Part shown: one piece after another, positions 50,301-61,821 of the stretch | How positions within the stretch are numbered: the first letter of the stretch is position 1 | Layout: every line of letters starts with the position of its first letter | Assembly (NCBI GenBank): GCA_035079385.1 | Contig: JAVHKY010000071.1 | Location: 3,536,001 to 3,600,000 of the forward strand | Reading direction: 5' to 3' | Source of the DNA: Aspidiotus rigidus | Taxonomy: Eukaryota; Arthropoda; Insecta; Hemiptera; Diaspididae | Length of the DNA stretch: 64,000 bases | The notes under the pieces: generated by a model | What the model was told of the DNA's origin: nothing | The model's input: only the letters and a program-made list of their open reading frames with translations | Databases searched by the model: none | Made by a program: the position numbers and the translations under genes

Positions 50301-51856
50301 GGAAAGAGATTATTTTAAAAAATGATCGAAGAAAAATTATTTGAACCAACATAGGTGGGGATGGTGCTTTTTCTTGCGTATCATTTTTAACCCCGAAGAA
50401 ATAATCTGTTTGTATTCTATTTTTTCAGGCCAGGGTTATTGTCATTACCTTTAAAAAACTCCCTAGAAATGTCAATAATCAGAGCCTTGTGAATTGTGCT
50501 CGGTTTTTCTGTACATGTTGTTTTATTCAAATTTATGAAGAAAATTAATTTTTCCTCTTTATTGGTTAACTTGTCTTCCACAAAAAAATTTCTATTTTTC
50601 AATTTATGATAATATTATAATGATCTCAGGTCTTCATGTTTTTCTTAAGGAGAGTGCGTTTCACCAAATCAACAGGGTTTCTGCTAATGTAACTTGCTGA
50701 GTGATGATACAGGAAACAGGATAAAGGTCCATTGAATGCTGCGTTTCACGTTGCAATGTTACAAAAGTTACGTGGCATACAATTTCTAGCCAACTTGTAT
50801 ATTTATTTATTTTTTAAATTTAACTAAGACATGTCGTGCTGCTGTAAATATAAAAGATTGATGAATATGTCTAGGCCTTATTGTGGATTATACAATAAAA
50901 GTTCCTTGGAATACTTTCAATTTTTTGATGGTCAAAATTTTTCAACGCTCCAAACTCCTATGTGCCTACATACTTCAATATTGAAAATTTTTCAAGTCAC
51001 TTTATCTCATATCCATATTTAAAGCTTAAAATTGAAATTTTTCCAAGTCCAATATTCTTTAGATAGTTGATTTTCTTTTTGAAGTTTGTTTTCCAATGTA
51101 CAGCTTGAAAAGGTCCAAATTCTTTTAAATCTCACTGTTGATACCGATAGACCGACGGAAAAAATTCTTTCAAACCCTCTTTCATCGTACAACTCTAAAG
51201 ATGAAATTTTTAAATTTACTGTAAATTGAAACACATACTTGTATAGTCTGATGGTCAAGTCTCCTTCCCATCAGACATATAGCATGGAAAAAAAATTTTC
51301 ATGTCTCAAGGTCAACAAAACAAGAGCCTAGAAGTTGAAGATGTTTTCATTCAACAGTCAATACAGTTTTCTGTAAAATATTAGTATTTAGGCTGCTGAC
51401 CGCAATTTTTTGCAAGAAAGAAAAAAGTTGATTGGGAAATATAATTTTTCGTTTAGTTTGCATTGAAGGTTACCGAGTTACATAACCACAAAACGGTTTA
51501 GTTTGTATATTAGATCACGCAAAAATTTTGTATTGATGAGAATTTTACTCCGAAAGAGTATTAAAAGAGGAATACTCAACCAAAAACTCGATTCTCAACT
51601 GGGACTTCACTTCTCATAATCCCCAGCTTAAAATACAGTACGCTTCGATCCACTTAACAAATATTTAGTTTTCGTCTGCCAGATTTTCTTATTTGAATTT
51701 ACTTTTTATGTTTCAGAGAAACCAGGAATATTTAAATTAAAAGAAAAGGCTAAATGGGAAGCGTGGAACAGCAAAAAAGATATCTCAACAGAAGAAGCAA
51801 GAGAGGCCTACATCACATTAGTTGGTAAATTAATATCTACCTACGGATTAAAATAA
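47348..51856 (+). CDS. ACBP: Acyl-CoA-binding protein
   Basis: ACBP (diazepam-binding inhibitor family) is a small cytosolic four-helix protein that binds medium and long-chain acyl-CoA esters. Three exons keep frame: 47348-47356 (MTD), 48371-48485 ([16 protein letters not shown] to VGNVNT) and 51717-51856, stop at 51854. The product is 87 aa, the standard size. The acyl-CoA and nucleotide contacts fall in [25 protein letters not shown] and the Tyr of AREAYITLV, all of which match the family. The first coding exon holds only three codons. The second intron is 3.2 kb and contains a decayed TIR element and AAATTTTTCAAGTC-type repeats. Confidence 0.96.
49180..49563 (-). mobile_element. Decayed fifth copy of the CACGGTATAAGATG element, in ACBP intron 2
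   Basis: ACACCCCACCTGTGTCGGAA, GGTACCCTAATATTGA and a final CACTACCTC-like AATACCTCTATAAAATGTAC align with copies 1-4 but with many differences. It shows an older wave of the same family. Confidence 0.6.
50930..51205. repeat. Dispersed AAATTTTTCAAGTC units in ACBP intron 2
   Basis: Several imperfect units (GTCAAAATTTTTCAACG, GAAAATTTTTCAAGTCAC, GAAATTTTTCCAAGTCC) in the complement orientation to the 12205-12510 minisatellite. Confidence 0.5.
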
Positions 51857-53414
51857 AATATTCTCGTTGCAATTATACGAAAATGTGTAACTCAAGTATT
51901 GAGTTGATTTTAAATTTTTCTAATTTTTAAAACCCTTTGCACAGTTATCTATCTTACTTAGAATATTGCTCGAATCTCTGTTGGTGATATTATGTTTCTG
52001 GCCGTGAAGACTGTTATATATTACTAAGCCCTTTGTTAATCTCTCATTTTCAGGAAATGGTTGTTTTTCTTTCAGATTATATAAATATCTGAAATTTAAT
52101 TTCATGGTCAAGTTAATTTAATCGTTTGATTTGACGGTAGTAATGTATATTGGAAGTTTTCATTCTATTGAAGCGGGTAGCGTTAGCGTTGCTTTGCAGC
52201 GGGGAGAGATGGAGAGAGATACCTCAACTATGGCGATATATGGGAGAAAAATGAAGAAATTGAAATAGTACTTGATTGGAGCGGATTAGTTTCCTGATCT
52301 ACCATAACAGAAGTTTACAAACATACATTTTACAAATTAGATGGGATGACAAAACCTTCAATACCTCTTCATTTAAGAGTCATTTCAAATTTTCAATTTT
52401 TCTCCCATATTCGGCATAAGTACTTACCATTACTGTTAAACAGAACACGCACGTTGGTAGCCAACCTGGTTGATGCCCCGGTTGAATACGTTGATGAATA
52501 GTATTCAACGATTTGAAAGTGTGATATCCAACCAAACACTTTGGTTTTCTACAGCACAGCATGTTTGTACGATGAATAATTTCTTTGTAATTGTGAAAAT
52601 TACCCATCGAAAGAGACCTCAAAAATATTTCAAGATGAAGGAGCGAAGAGATCTGGATAAAGAAGGCTGAGTCGAAAAGAATTTTTTTAAAAATGGACTC
52701 GTGAGTTTTGTGTTTATACTGACCCAGGAAGTCGGAAAATTTCCATCTCCTATTCTTCTAGTAAGCTGTGGAAAGTTGAGTCGAAATTTTCCTCAAGTTT
52801 GAAACCGCGTAATGTGGCTGAAAAATTGAAATTTTTCACACTGGGCGCACCTAACCAACAAAACTCCACGCCTAGAACAAATTTCTACTGAAAGCATTCT
52901 CAGCAATGTAAGAAGAATAACAAACAAATAGAAACTTTTTGAGGTAGGTACTTATCACGCCAGCAAATAAGCTACCTAGGGTATAAAGAATGAAAGTTGC
53001 ATTTAGGATGATCAAAACAAAGAATCATTTTACCGTACCGACTTTTCCCTAGAAAAGTGGGGCGAGGTTCACCCAAGCCTTTTCAGTTTCTTCAAATCTT
53101 CATTACAAACCAATCTAAATTCGTCGGTGATGAAAAAAAAAAAAAAAAAAAAACAATATAAGAAGCTATTGAATGAATTCCGCTTTTGGGTGTTATTGAA
53201 AAATAAAGCTGCCACGCGATCAATATGTTCCAAGCAAAATTTATTCCTCGAAAGCTTCTCTACATTTTCATTTATTATCGAAAAATCATTTGAGGTTAAC
53301 CCTGCGACCCAAATTTAAAGAAAAATGAGTTCCAAAATACCTCAACCTTAATTATTCTGTATTTACAACAGAAATCTATTACCTATTTGGACTCCACACG
53401 GACTGCATAAGCAA
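51857..53414. other. Intergenic, nothing recognised
   Basis: AT-rich sequence downstream of ACBP. An A-run of about 20 occurs near 53131-53151. No gene was seen. Confidence 0.4.

Positions 53415-53492
<78 letters not shown>
53415..53492. repeat. (TAC)n microsatellite
   Basis: About 26 uninterrupted ACT/CTA/TAC triplets. Confidence 0.98.
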
Positions 53493-53493
<1 letters not shown>

Positions 53494-53940
53494 GCGCGAC
53501 ACTACTGTGTAGAGTCCGAATTGATGAAAAAAAAATCATATTATATGAAATACATTAAGAAGTTGATGTTACATCTGGAAGGTTCAACTCAACCCCATCC
53601 CACCACCCATTCCCCCTCCAATTAAATTTTTTCTCACTGCATTGAAGTTTATGGTTGATATTTCGGGTAATAAATTATTTGACTTTATCGTGTCAATAAA
53701 TGAATTTCTTGTACATGCTAGTCTTGCCTCTTTCTTCTCTTCTTGGATGAAATACGGAAACATGTTACTATGGTCTCCTCTGCAAATAAAATCATTATTT
53801 TGTTGTTTCTGTTTGGTTGTAGAGACTTTAGAGGATTTTTTGCATCTTGATTGCAAAGTTCTACTGAAAACACAAATGTCAGAAAATTTACACTGCGATC
53901 GGATTACCTTACAATACTCCTCAAACTGCTTCTCATATTC

Positions 53941-54355
53941 GCGTTTGGACCGCGAAAGAGTCGCCCTCTATCTTTACTGTGATGGCCATTTACAGAACTA
54001 ACTGAAAACGGGGTGATTTCATTTCAGAAAATCTGTTTTTATGTGGTTTTGATTATTGTATCTTGTAGTATTGGTCAAAAAGGTTTGAAAAAGTTATTAC
54101 GACTAATACTTGTAATTCTGTATTAACGAAGATACAGCTTGATGAAATAACACTAGCCTTATGGGAAAAACAACCTGATTCCGTTTTCGGAAACCAAACA
54201 TGACGAATTAAAGAACGAGGCAAAAACGCCGTTTAATTTTCCACAAGAACGAACGGATAGCCGTTCGTTGTCCCATAAGACCTGTGTTAAAGACCGTTCT
54301 TAGTTCGTCATGTATGTCGGAAACAACACTTGCGCCAGTATAGGCCGGTCCAAAC
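53941..54355. mobile_element. TIR element GTTTGGACCG (copy 2) with nested MITE
   Basis: The ends are GTTTGGACCG and CGGTCCAAAC. It matches 22522-22802 on both sides of a 130-bp interruption (54195-54316 plus one TSD copy). Confidence 0.85.
54195..54316. mobile_element. Nested 122-bp MITE CAAACATGACGAA, TSD TCGGAAAC
   Basis: The ends CAAACATGACGAA and TTCGTCATGTATG are inverted repeats with one mismatch. TCGGAAAC is duplicated at 54187-54194 and 54317-54324. Copy 1 of the host element shows the site without insert. Confidence 0.9.
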
Positions 54356-55144
54356 ACAAATTTAAACATTATCAATATACGGTGGCGATTCTATCCTTAT
54401 CTTTCGCACCACCACCTCTCTTATATGTATTTCCCTAATCATAATAAAACTTCTAGTGTCACAATGTAGCACACTTAAAGTTCTAATTCCTTTCCTTGAA
54501 CTTCTTTCAACTTCCTCAATTGTCATTTTGGTTACATTGTATTCTAATCTCTTTCAACTCCAAAAATCTCAATTGTTTTTTTTTACTTTTTCAGTAAAAT
54601 AGGGTTACTTTCTTAATTCTTGATCAAAAATTTGGATGTGCACTTAGCCACAACAAATATCTCTCTCTCTCTCTGTCCTGAATTTCCTTATTAGTATTAC
54701 CCACTTCTTTTTTAGCAAAAACTGGTAAACTGAACTTGTTTGTTGCTTACGCTCCGAGCAAGTGAACGCAATTTGCTCGCATATATTGTGCATTCGCTAT
54801 AGATACGGTAACTAGGTCACGTTCAACTGTATGCAATTTGAAAATTTAGGAGAGAGATATATGATTGACTTTGGCCGTCTCTTGTACCAGGCTGGAATAG
54901 AAAAAATCTGGCAATGTCGTCGTGATCGGAAATTACCTATATCTATATTATATTGGACATCTTATCAGAGAAAAATGGTGTTCCTGTCAGTGGGCAATGA
55001 GCATCCTTTTCTCATTGCAGGTCACAAATACTGGGAAAATAGGTTCAGTGTTTATTTGCCAATAGTATTCAATTCGGTCAAGGCAAAGTAAATGAATATA
55101 TTATGGAAAGAGTAAGGTCAAACCGTCTAATTGTGAACACGGGG
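54356..55144. other. Intergenic, nothing recognised
   Basis: No gene or clear repeat. The open frame at 54831-55091 has no known domain. Confidence 0.4.
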
Positions 55145-55358
55145 CTTAGACCATACAACAGATAGACCGAGCATCGGCCATATAAGCGTGTACAACGCGT
55201 TGAACGGAAGACATGATAAGAAAATAAGGGGGACTGGGACCTCAATGAAGGCAACGCGGGTGAACGCGCGGAGCAGTGAAACGCACCGTACACCCGCGCC
55301 GCTCATCAAACTTATAAACAAGGTCCAGTCCCCCTTATTTTCTTATGTGTATTCTCAT
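55145..55358. mobile_element. Foldback MITE CTTAGACCATAC (copy 2), right end lost
   Basis: It matches 25622-25892 up to GTATTCT and then stops exactly where the next element starts, so the right end was lost at or after that junction. Confidence 0.85.
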
Positions 55359-55820
55359 CACGGTATAAGATGAAGAGGTAATGACACAACGCTAAAATCG
55401 TGTCCGCAGTTTTGAAGTTGTACGTACAAACTTCCGCTAGGTTTGCAGCGAACACTCGGGCTGTTTCCCTGTTCCTTCTACACCCCACCTGCGCCGAGAC
55501 GGTACAGTTGGTACCCTAGTACTGATGAAATTTCCAAGGATTATAAAAAATCCAAGCATTTACTTAGAAGGGTGATTCTTTCAAAATTTTATAGAGTAGA
55601 TTAAATGGTATTTTTATGCCAAATATGAAATGCATCGGCTGATTCCTGATCCTGCAATAAATTTTTGAAAGTAGCGGCGTTCCCATGAGACTCTGTACAT
55701 TAGCCATCACTTTCATCACGAGCGCTGCGCTCGGAATGTTCAGAACTACTACAAAATCACGGACAGCGTTTACCACAGTCAGAATACGTTCGTGTCACTA
55801 CCTCTTCATCTTATACCGTG
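55359..55820 (-). mobile_element. 462-bp TIR element CACGGTATAAGATG (copy 4)
   Basis: Full length with both ends, but the flanks ATTCTCAT and ATTCAAGC do not form a TSD, in line with a deletion or rearrangement at the junction with the truncated neighbour. The shared 70-codon frame is at 55564-55776 on the minus strand. Confidence 0.92.
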
Positions 55821-56020
55821 ATTCAAGCACACTCATTCGCAATCTTAGATTCCTTAGATTCGCCATCAGTTATAAATACAACGCTCTCAAGGGAACGGCC
55901 CCGAACTAAAAAAAGAGGGAAAAAAAAAGAAGCGATTGTAAGTTGTTCTTGGCTCGTACACGAGCAAGAACCTAACAAGCACCCTGTACCAGGCTGAAAG
56001 AGGTTCGTGCCTAGTAACTA

Positions 56021-56153
56021 TACTCTGTCCGCAAATAGAATGGGTCGCGTAAACAAACCCGCGAACCGCTTCCTCGCATCGTAATCAATTTTTTTTGCAT
56101 GAAAGCGGGTCGCGGGTTTGTTGACGTGACCCATTCTATTTGCGGACAGAGTA
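56021..56153. mobile_element. Foldback TACTCTGTCCGC, TA duplication, empty site in unit B
   Basis: The arms TACTCTGTCCGCAAATAGAA and complement span 133 bp, with TA at 56019-56020 and 56154-56155. Unit B reads CCTAGTAACTAGACATT without interruption. Confidence 0.96.
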
Positions 56154-56718
56154 TAGACATTAATTGTGAATAAAACGCAATTGGGATGTTAACCTATGTT
56201 TGGTAGCGCTAGAATCGCCTTCCTCTCTCGCCGCACTCGCTTGAATTTCTGGGTGACGATTTTACGTTCAATGTATTTGGCCATAAGAAACGAGATTTTC
56301 AATTAGTCGTAGATGACTCAATACTTCACTATTAAAATTACTTCTTTCAGTTATCGATTCTCTTGAAGTGTTTAAACGATTTATAGGATATAATTTTTTG
56401 ATATTGGTAAAACAATCCACTTATGAATCGATATATTGCATCGCAAATCGAAAGATGTGTAAACAATATCTGTGAACGATGATTGGAAGGCTGAAGAAAA
56501 GCAATCCGTCACTTTTTATACATACATACTCTTATCGCAAAATCTATATTATTAAAAAATATTTATTCTAATAATACTATTATCTTTTGAGAATTCATTT
56601 TATCATGATGTAGGCCTAATTTGAAACTTGGATGACTCGAAACACAATACACACGACACTAGCTACCGATACACGAACCAATAAGTTTTGAAATCGTCAT
56701 CTATTATCACTCATATTT

Positions 56719-56888
56719 TAAGGCGCTAGAGGTATTCTCAAGAATGTAAACAAACACGTGATGTGGTGGTAAATTTTAGTGAAGCGGTGGGACTTAATGT
56801 AATTTCGCATCAAGTTGCACCGCTTCACTAAAATTTACCACCACATCACGTGTTTGTTTACATTCTTGAGAATACCTCTAGCACCTTA
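56719..56888. mobile_element. Foldback TAAGGCGCTAGAGG, duplication ATATTT, empty site in unit B
   Basis: The arms TAAGGCGCTAGAGGTATTC and complement span 170 bp, and ATATTT stands on both sides (56713-56718, 56889-56894). Unit B reads CACTCATATTTGTCTG. The 6-bp duplication does not fit hAT or Tc1; the family is unassigned. Confidence 0.93.
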
Positions 56889-57420
56889 ATATTTGTCTGA
56901 TCAAAATCAATTTCAATAGCTTCTCATTGCTTATGTACTGACCAAAAACAATATAATAATGCGTTCTCAAACTACCAGCCATTCGATAAATGATTCCACA
57001 GTTTCTCTCATAAAGTATGTTTTCGTTTCAAACACAGTTCCTCTTTCTTTTTTAAATAATATCCATAGTTTCGTTCGTAAATTCTATCAGCTTTACTATA
57101 ACTGCACACAATGAACAAATTTAGAATTCGCCAATTTACCAATAATAAGTGTTTCTGTACACTCCTTTCTCGTCTTCTCGATCGGCCGTTTCATCTTCAA
57201 TCAAAGAAGAAAACAAATATTACTATAGGAACGGGCTATACAGTTCACAAAATAAAAATGTATTCGTTATCATCTGAATCATATTTTCGCCACACCTCTC
57301 ACTTTTGATAAATCTGTTGAAAATATTTGATATCACTGTACCAACATCTGTGGCACACAGTTCGACCAAACTCACCTCATCATCAACTCACGCCGTCATC
57401 TGGTTCCGATGAGGCTGATC

Positions 57421-57670
57421 CACAGAGTAAACAGAGGTCGTCTGAACGCGCTCGAGACACGGGCATCATCCAAATTCGTAGTTTAGGGTTCGCCTAACGC
57501 AGTTGACCGAGCGGTGAATCTGCAACACTCAACAATTTGCGTTGTGTACAGCTGTATGCAGAGCTTGACGCGCACTCAACGCGTTAGGCGAACCTAAACT
57601 ACGAATTTGGATGATGCCCGTATTCATCAACGTTATGAGCATAGCGAAGACGACCTCTGTTTACTCTGTG
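57421..57670. mobile_element. Foldback MITE CACAGAGTAAAC (copy 2), TSD GGCTGATC, empty site in unit B
   Basis: Full-length second copy of the 17766-18011 family. GGCTGATC is duplicated at 57413-57420 and 57671-57678. Unit B has GAGGCTGAACTTG at the same place, with no insert. Confidence 0.96.
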
Positions 57671-57686
57671 GGCTGATCTTGAAAAA

Positions 57687-58680
57687 ACAAGCACCCTGTA
57701 CCAGGCTGGAAGAGGTTCGTGCCTAGTAACTAGACATTAATTGTGAATAAAACGCAATACAAAAACACTCCTCTACTTCCTCACGCAAAAACTACTTTTC
57801 TCTAGAATGAATAGGGAAAATTATTGTAAAACTTCATAAAACAATCCACTTATGAATCGAAATATTGCAAATCGAAAGATGCGTAAACAATATCTATGAA
57901 CGATGATTGGAAGGCTGAAGAAAAGCAATCCGTCACTTTTTATACCTACATACTCCTATCGCAAAATCTATATTATTAAAAAATATTTATTCTAATAATA
58001 CTATTATCTTTCGAGAATTCATTTTATCATGATGTAGGCCTAATTTGAAACTTGGATGACTCGAAACACAATACACACTAGCTACCGATACACGAACCAA
58101 TGAGTTTCGAAATCGTCATCTACTATCACTCATATTTGTCTGATCAAAATCAATTTCAATAGCTTCTCATTGCTTATGTACTGACCAAAAACAATATAAT
58201 AATGCATTCTCAAACTACCAGCCATTGGATAAATGATTCCACAGTTTCTCTCATAAAGTATGTTTTCGTTTCAAACACAGTTCCTCTTTCTTTTTTAAAT
58301 AATATCCATAGTTTCGTTGGTAAATTCTATCAGCTTTACTATAACTGCACACAATGAACAAATTTAGAATTCGCCAATTTACAAATAATAAGTGTTTCTG
58401 TACACTCCTTTCTCGTCTTCTCGATCGGCCGTTTCATCTTCAATCAAAGAAGAAAACAAATATTACTATAGGAATGGTCTATACATTTCACAAAATAAAA
58501 ATTTATTCGTTATCATCTGAATCATATTTTCGCCACACATCTCACTTTTGATAAATCTGTTGAAAATATTTGGTATCACTGTACCAACATCTGTGGCACA
58601 CAGTTCGACCAAATCTAGCCTGCTCACCTCATCATCAACTCACGCCGTCATCTGGTTCCGATGAGGCTGAACTTGAAAAA
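57687..58680. repeat. Tandem duplication, unit B (no insertions)
   Basis: About 1 kb, high identity to unit A outside its insertions. The shared 65-codon frame has no recognisable domain and ends in the same place in both units, as expected from recent duplication alone. Confidence 0.9.
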
Positions 58681-58693
58681 AAAAGCGATTGCA

Positions 58694-59338
58694 ATTGGGA
58701 TGTTAACCCAAGTTGCGTAAGTTGGTAGCCGTGCTCGAACATGTGGGGGATAATTTTAACGTACCATGCTTCATGATGGGGAATTTGCAATTTTCAAATA
58801 CGATTTAAATTATTACAATTTGTAATATCAAAAAATTATATCCTATAAATCGTTTAAACACTTCAAGAGAATCGATAACTAAAAGAAGTAATTCTAATAG
58901 TGAAGTATTGAGTCATCTACGACTAATTGAAAATCTCGTTTCTTATTCGCATGAGGACACAACTGTAGGTACGCTAGAGTCGTGCCCGAAAAGGGGATTC
59001 GGCAAAAATTGCCATAAACCTGTATGAAACTAAAACGGGCTGTATCTTTGTCATTATTGAAAAATACAAAAAAGTAGTAAGAGCATTTTTTTATTATTTT
59101 CATTCATAGAATAACCTAAAAGAAGAAAAAATTAAGATTTCAACAATTTTCTGTAACATCCCCTTTTCAGGCAGCTTCAAAAAATGGACACCACAGTTTT
59201 CATAGAGGGCGCCTACTTTGTGTCCTCATGCGAATGGCCGAATACATTGAACGTAAAATCTTCACCCAGAAATTCAAGCGAGTGCGGCGAGAGAGGAAGG
59301 CGATTCTAGCGCTACCAAACATAGGTTAACATCCCAAT
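58694..59338. mobile_element. TIR element ATTGGGATGTTAACC with nested foldback
   Basis: The left TTGGGATGTTAACCC and right GGTTAACATCCCAAT are inverted repeats. The right half (about 58840-59338) is the reverse complement of 56186-56400 in unit A, apart from the nested piece at 58947-59233. Confidence 0.75.
58947..59233. mobile_element. Nested foldback TCGCATGAGGACACAA
   Basis: The ends TCGCATGAGGACACAA and TTGTGTCCTCATGCGA are exact inverted repeats. In unit A the corresponding site reads TTTCTTATGGCC (complement orientation) without insert, so AT may be the duplication. Confidence 0.88.
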
Positions 59339-59600
59339 AGGTTCTTTGCTCGAAGAGCACGAACCTAAAAACGGTGATTGTAACTCAAAACCAAAGGTGA
59401 TTTTTTGGTTTTTCTTCAATTTCTCCAAAAATAATGAATTTAGGCGTGTACTCGTAAGGAACAAAATTGAAGAGCGGAAAATTTTCTTTTAGATGGACAT
59501 ATTTTTGAAAGATTTTAAAAACTTCAAAATTTTTGCGCGACGCTAGCGCTGCCCGGTCCCAATAGGTTCTTTGCTCGAAGAGCACGAACTGCACGAACCT
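59339..59600. repeat. Direct repeats around a truncated TTCGGACC-family element
   Basis: AATAGGTTCTTTGCTCGAAG and the following GAGCACGAAC occur at 59337-59366 and again at 59560-59588. Between them lies a piece matching 1207-1394 and ending GCTGCCCGGTCC. This looks like a small duplication around an insertion. Confidence 0.7.
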
Positions 59601-59620
59601 AAAAAGTACATGCCGATAAG

Positions 59621-59822
59621 TACAGCGACGGAACAACAAATTCCCGCACCTTCTACCCTCGCCAACGTATGCCGTCACTCAATGCAACTATACAGACTCT
59701 CCAATACATGATTCAGGATTCTTAAAAAGTAGGTAGTACAAAATAATGTTCAAAGTTACATTTTATTTTGGCAAAGTCAAATTTTCGATTTTTTGCCGCC
59801 TAGATGAGCGATTCATCCCAAT
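59621..59822. mobile_element. Single arm of the 13115-13783 foldback family
   Basis: GGAACAACAAATTCCCGCAC, CTTCTACCCT and the terminal GATTCATCCCAATGTGCG align with one arm of the CK2 alpha intron element. Confidence 0.75.
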
Positions 59823-59973
59823 GTGCGCAGACGTTGAATTGTGTTACAATTCCGTTTTTATATTCTAATTTACCCTCTTTTGTTCTCGGTTCGCTAAAAT
59901 TGATGATAAAATCAATATGTTTGTATAATGATTATCAAAATCTTACTGCAGGTGAGCGCCCTGTAATATACAT

Positions 59974-59976
<3 letters not shown>

Positions 59977-60069
<93 letters not shown>
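59977..60069. repeat. (CT)n microsatellite
   Basis: About 45 CT units. Its Ser-Leu and Arg-Glu reading frames are artefacts. Confidence 0.98.
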
Positions 60070-60072
<3 letters not shown>

Positions 60073-60124
60073 GTTTTATGGTTTTATGAGGGGCTTTTTG
60101 AGAAATTCGCCGTGCGCCGTCCAG

Positions 60125-60300
60125 CAAAAAACTAAGAAAAATTTCGACTCTCAAGCCATATATGATAGGAGGGGAACTTGGAAAAATTTCGACTCTTGAG
60201 CTATATATGATATGAAAGGGACGGAAAAATTTCAACTCTCGCGAGCTATCATATATAGCTGGAGATTCGAGAAAAATTTAGACTCTCAAACTACTATATT
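60125..60300. repeat. Minisatellite-like units, about 44 bp
   Basis: Three to four units of AAAAATTTCGACTCTCAAGC then CATATATGATAGGAGGGG, related to 12205-12510. Both arrays are preceded by CCGTCC followed by CCAACCAAAAA or CAGCAAAAA. Confidence 0.8.
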
Positions 60301-61464
60301 ATACTAGGCTTATAGTAGTGTAGGCCTTCTTTATACTACCTAGCTTTATCTAGGTCTAGGCTTCCTTGAATTTTCAATGACTCATAAAACAGGTTCCCTG
60401 CGTTCCTTGTTCAACTTCGTTAAGGAAGCCGTCGTTTTTTGTTTGTTCAGCGCGTATTTTAGGCGGTATTGTATGCGTGATCCTCCCTACATTATAATCA
60501 TAACACGACCTCTCTCAGACCAACAGGTGACAAGAATAAAAACTCTAATATCTTCATTTCTAATTAACTTACAGAAATGATCAAACGCGCAGGATAGGTA
60601 CTCAATAATGAATTATTCATCGGATGTACTTCTACACATCAAATTTCATCAATTAGGGAAGGTGCTACAGGGGCACAACACGAACATGTCTTCAATCCCA
60701 CAAAAAAAAAAGAATATGAATTGTGATATCTTCAGTTCCAATTAGGATACAGAAATGATCAAACGCGCAGATTATTCAGTGAAGAATTCTCTACTATGTA
60801 CGTATCTTTACATCACATCACATTTCGTCTATTAGGAAAGGTGCTACAGGACAATTTTCCAATTTCGATCGGACTACAAAAATGAATAAAAATTGTAATA
60901 TTATTGGTTCTATAATTGAGATATAGAAATGATCAAAGGTCCATGTCACTCTGCAAAGAATTTTTAATTGGATGTATTTTCACAAGTTGAATTCGGTCTT
61001 TTTGGGGATGCGCAACATGTTGAAAATTTCTTCACTTTCATCAAAAATTTTAACGCAATGCTTGAAATGGCTACTATTCGACCTATAACACCCTCTTTTA
61101 CTATGGTTTTTATCTTTTTTTCTCTCCCTGGAACTACACTACACCTCAAGATAAGGAAGAAAGAAAGGAAAAAAGAATGGTATTTTATTCTACAGAGATA
61201 CAACCAGCAAAAGGCGTAAAAGAAGTAGAAGAAGAGATTTCTCCAAAAAGGTACACTGAGAAAAATATGATGGGTAATTTTTACTGATTTAACGGGATTA
61301 GAAAAGTGACAAGGATAAAGATCAGTGAAAAACGCCTCCCTTACTGTTGTAAGAAATCCCAAACCGCGAGAGAAAAATTACTGCTTCTCAAGGTAAAAAT
61401 TACTGCTTCTGGTAGGTAACGGTAGCACGCACCACTAGGGCGGTAGCACCACTGGAGTGAAGTG
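60301..61464. other. Intergenic, loose repeats
   Basis: Three loose copies of a unit including AGAAATGATCAAACGCGCAG and AAAGGTGCTACAGG occur between about 60575 and 60960 (spacing about 180 nt). No gene was seen. Confidence 0.5.
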
Positions 61465-61611
61465 CAGGGCGAGTATTCCACTAATGAACTGCGATGAAGT
61501 ACGCGAAGTGCGCGAGATAGGCAACCAGGGGAAACCACGCGAAGTACGTTCGCACAAGTGATACCCTACTTTGGTGCACTTTACGAGTTTGTTAGTGGAA
61601 TACCCGCCCTG
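61465..61611. mobile_element. Foldback MITE CAGGGCGAGTATTCCACTAA
   Basis: The ends CAGGGCGAGTATTCCACTAA and complement (one mismatch) span 147 bp. The inner part has AAGTACGCGAAGTGCG facing GCGAAGTACGTTCGCAC. It lies 8 bp from the next element. Confidence 0.8.
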
Positions 61612-61619
61612 GTCGCACC

Positions 61620-61821
61620 TAAGGTGTTTGAAAAGAGGTGTGCTCAGCTCAATGTAAACAACAAGGCGCTACATCAGCTGATCTCCATTTAAAACATTAA
61701 AACAATGTAAAAACGAAACCGGGTGACGTCACTCGGTTCCGCGTCCCATGTATTTTTAAATGTGCGTAAGGTTGCGTATTGTTTACAATCGAACTGAGCA
61801 CACCTCTTTTCAAACACCTTG
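61620..61821. mobile_element. 202-bp MITE derived from the THAP element
   Basis: Its termini match those of 18198-20414 over about 40 bp each (AAGGTGTTTGAAAAGAGGTG, TGTAAACAA; TTGTTTACAATCGAACTGAG). The flanks GGTCGCACC and GGTCACACC form a 9-bp duplication with one mismatch. It retains no coding sequence and would depend on a transposase in trans. Confidence 0.9.

Larger units (their letters stand above)
55974..57686. repeat. Tandem duplication, unit A (with insertions)
   Basis: It starts AACAAGCACCCTGTACCAGG and is followed directly by unit B, which starts with the same words. It shares the 57111-57308 open frame with unit B (58354-58551). It is longer because it holds foldback insertions at 56021, 56719 and 57421 and a segment starting TTGGGATGTTAACC at 56186. 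Confidence 0.9.

Noticed and set aside
57111..57308. 65-codon open frame repeated at 58354-58551 as a possible small gene family
   Set aside because: Both lie at the same place in a recent tandem duplication, so conservation follows from the duplication. No domain or splice context was seen.
59912..60235. Long Arg-Glu and Ser-Leu open frames
   Set aside because: They are translations of the (CT)n microsatellite and have no coding support.
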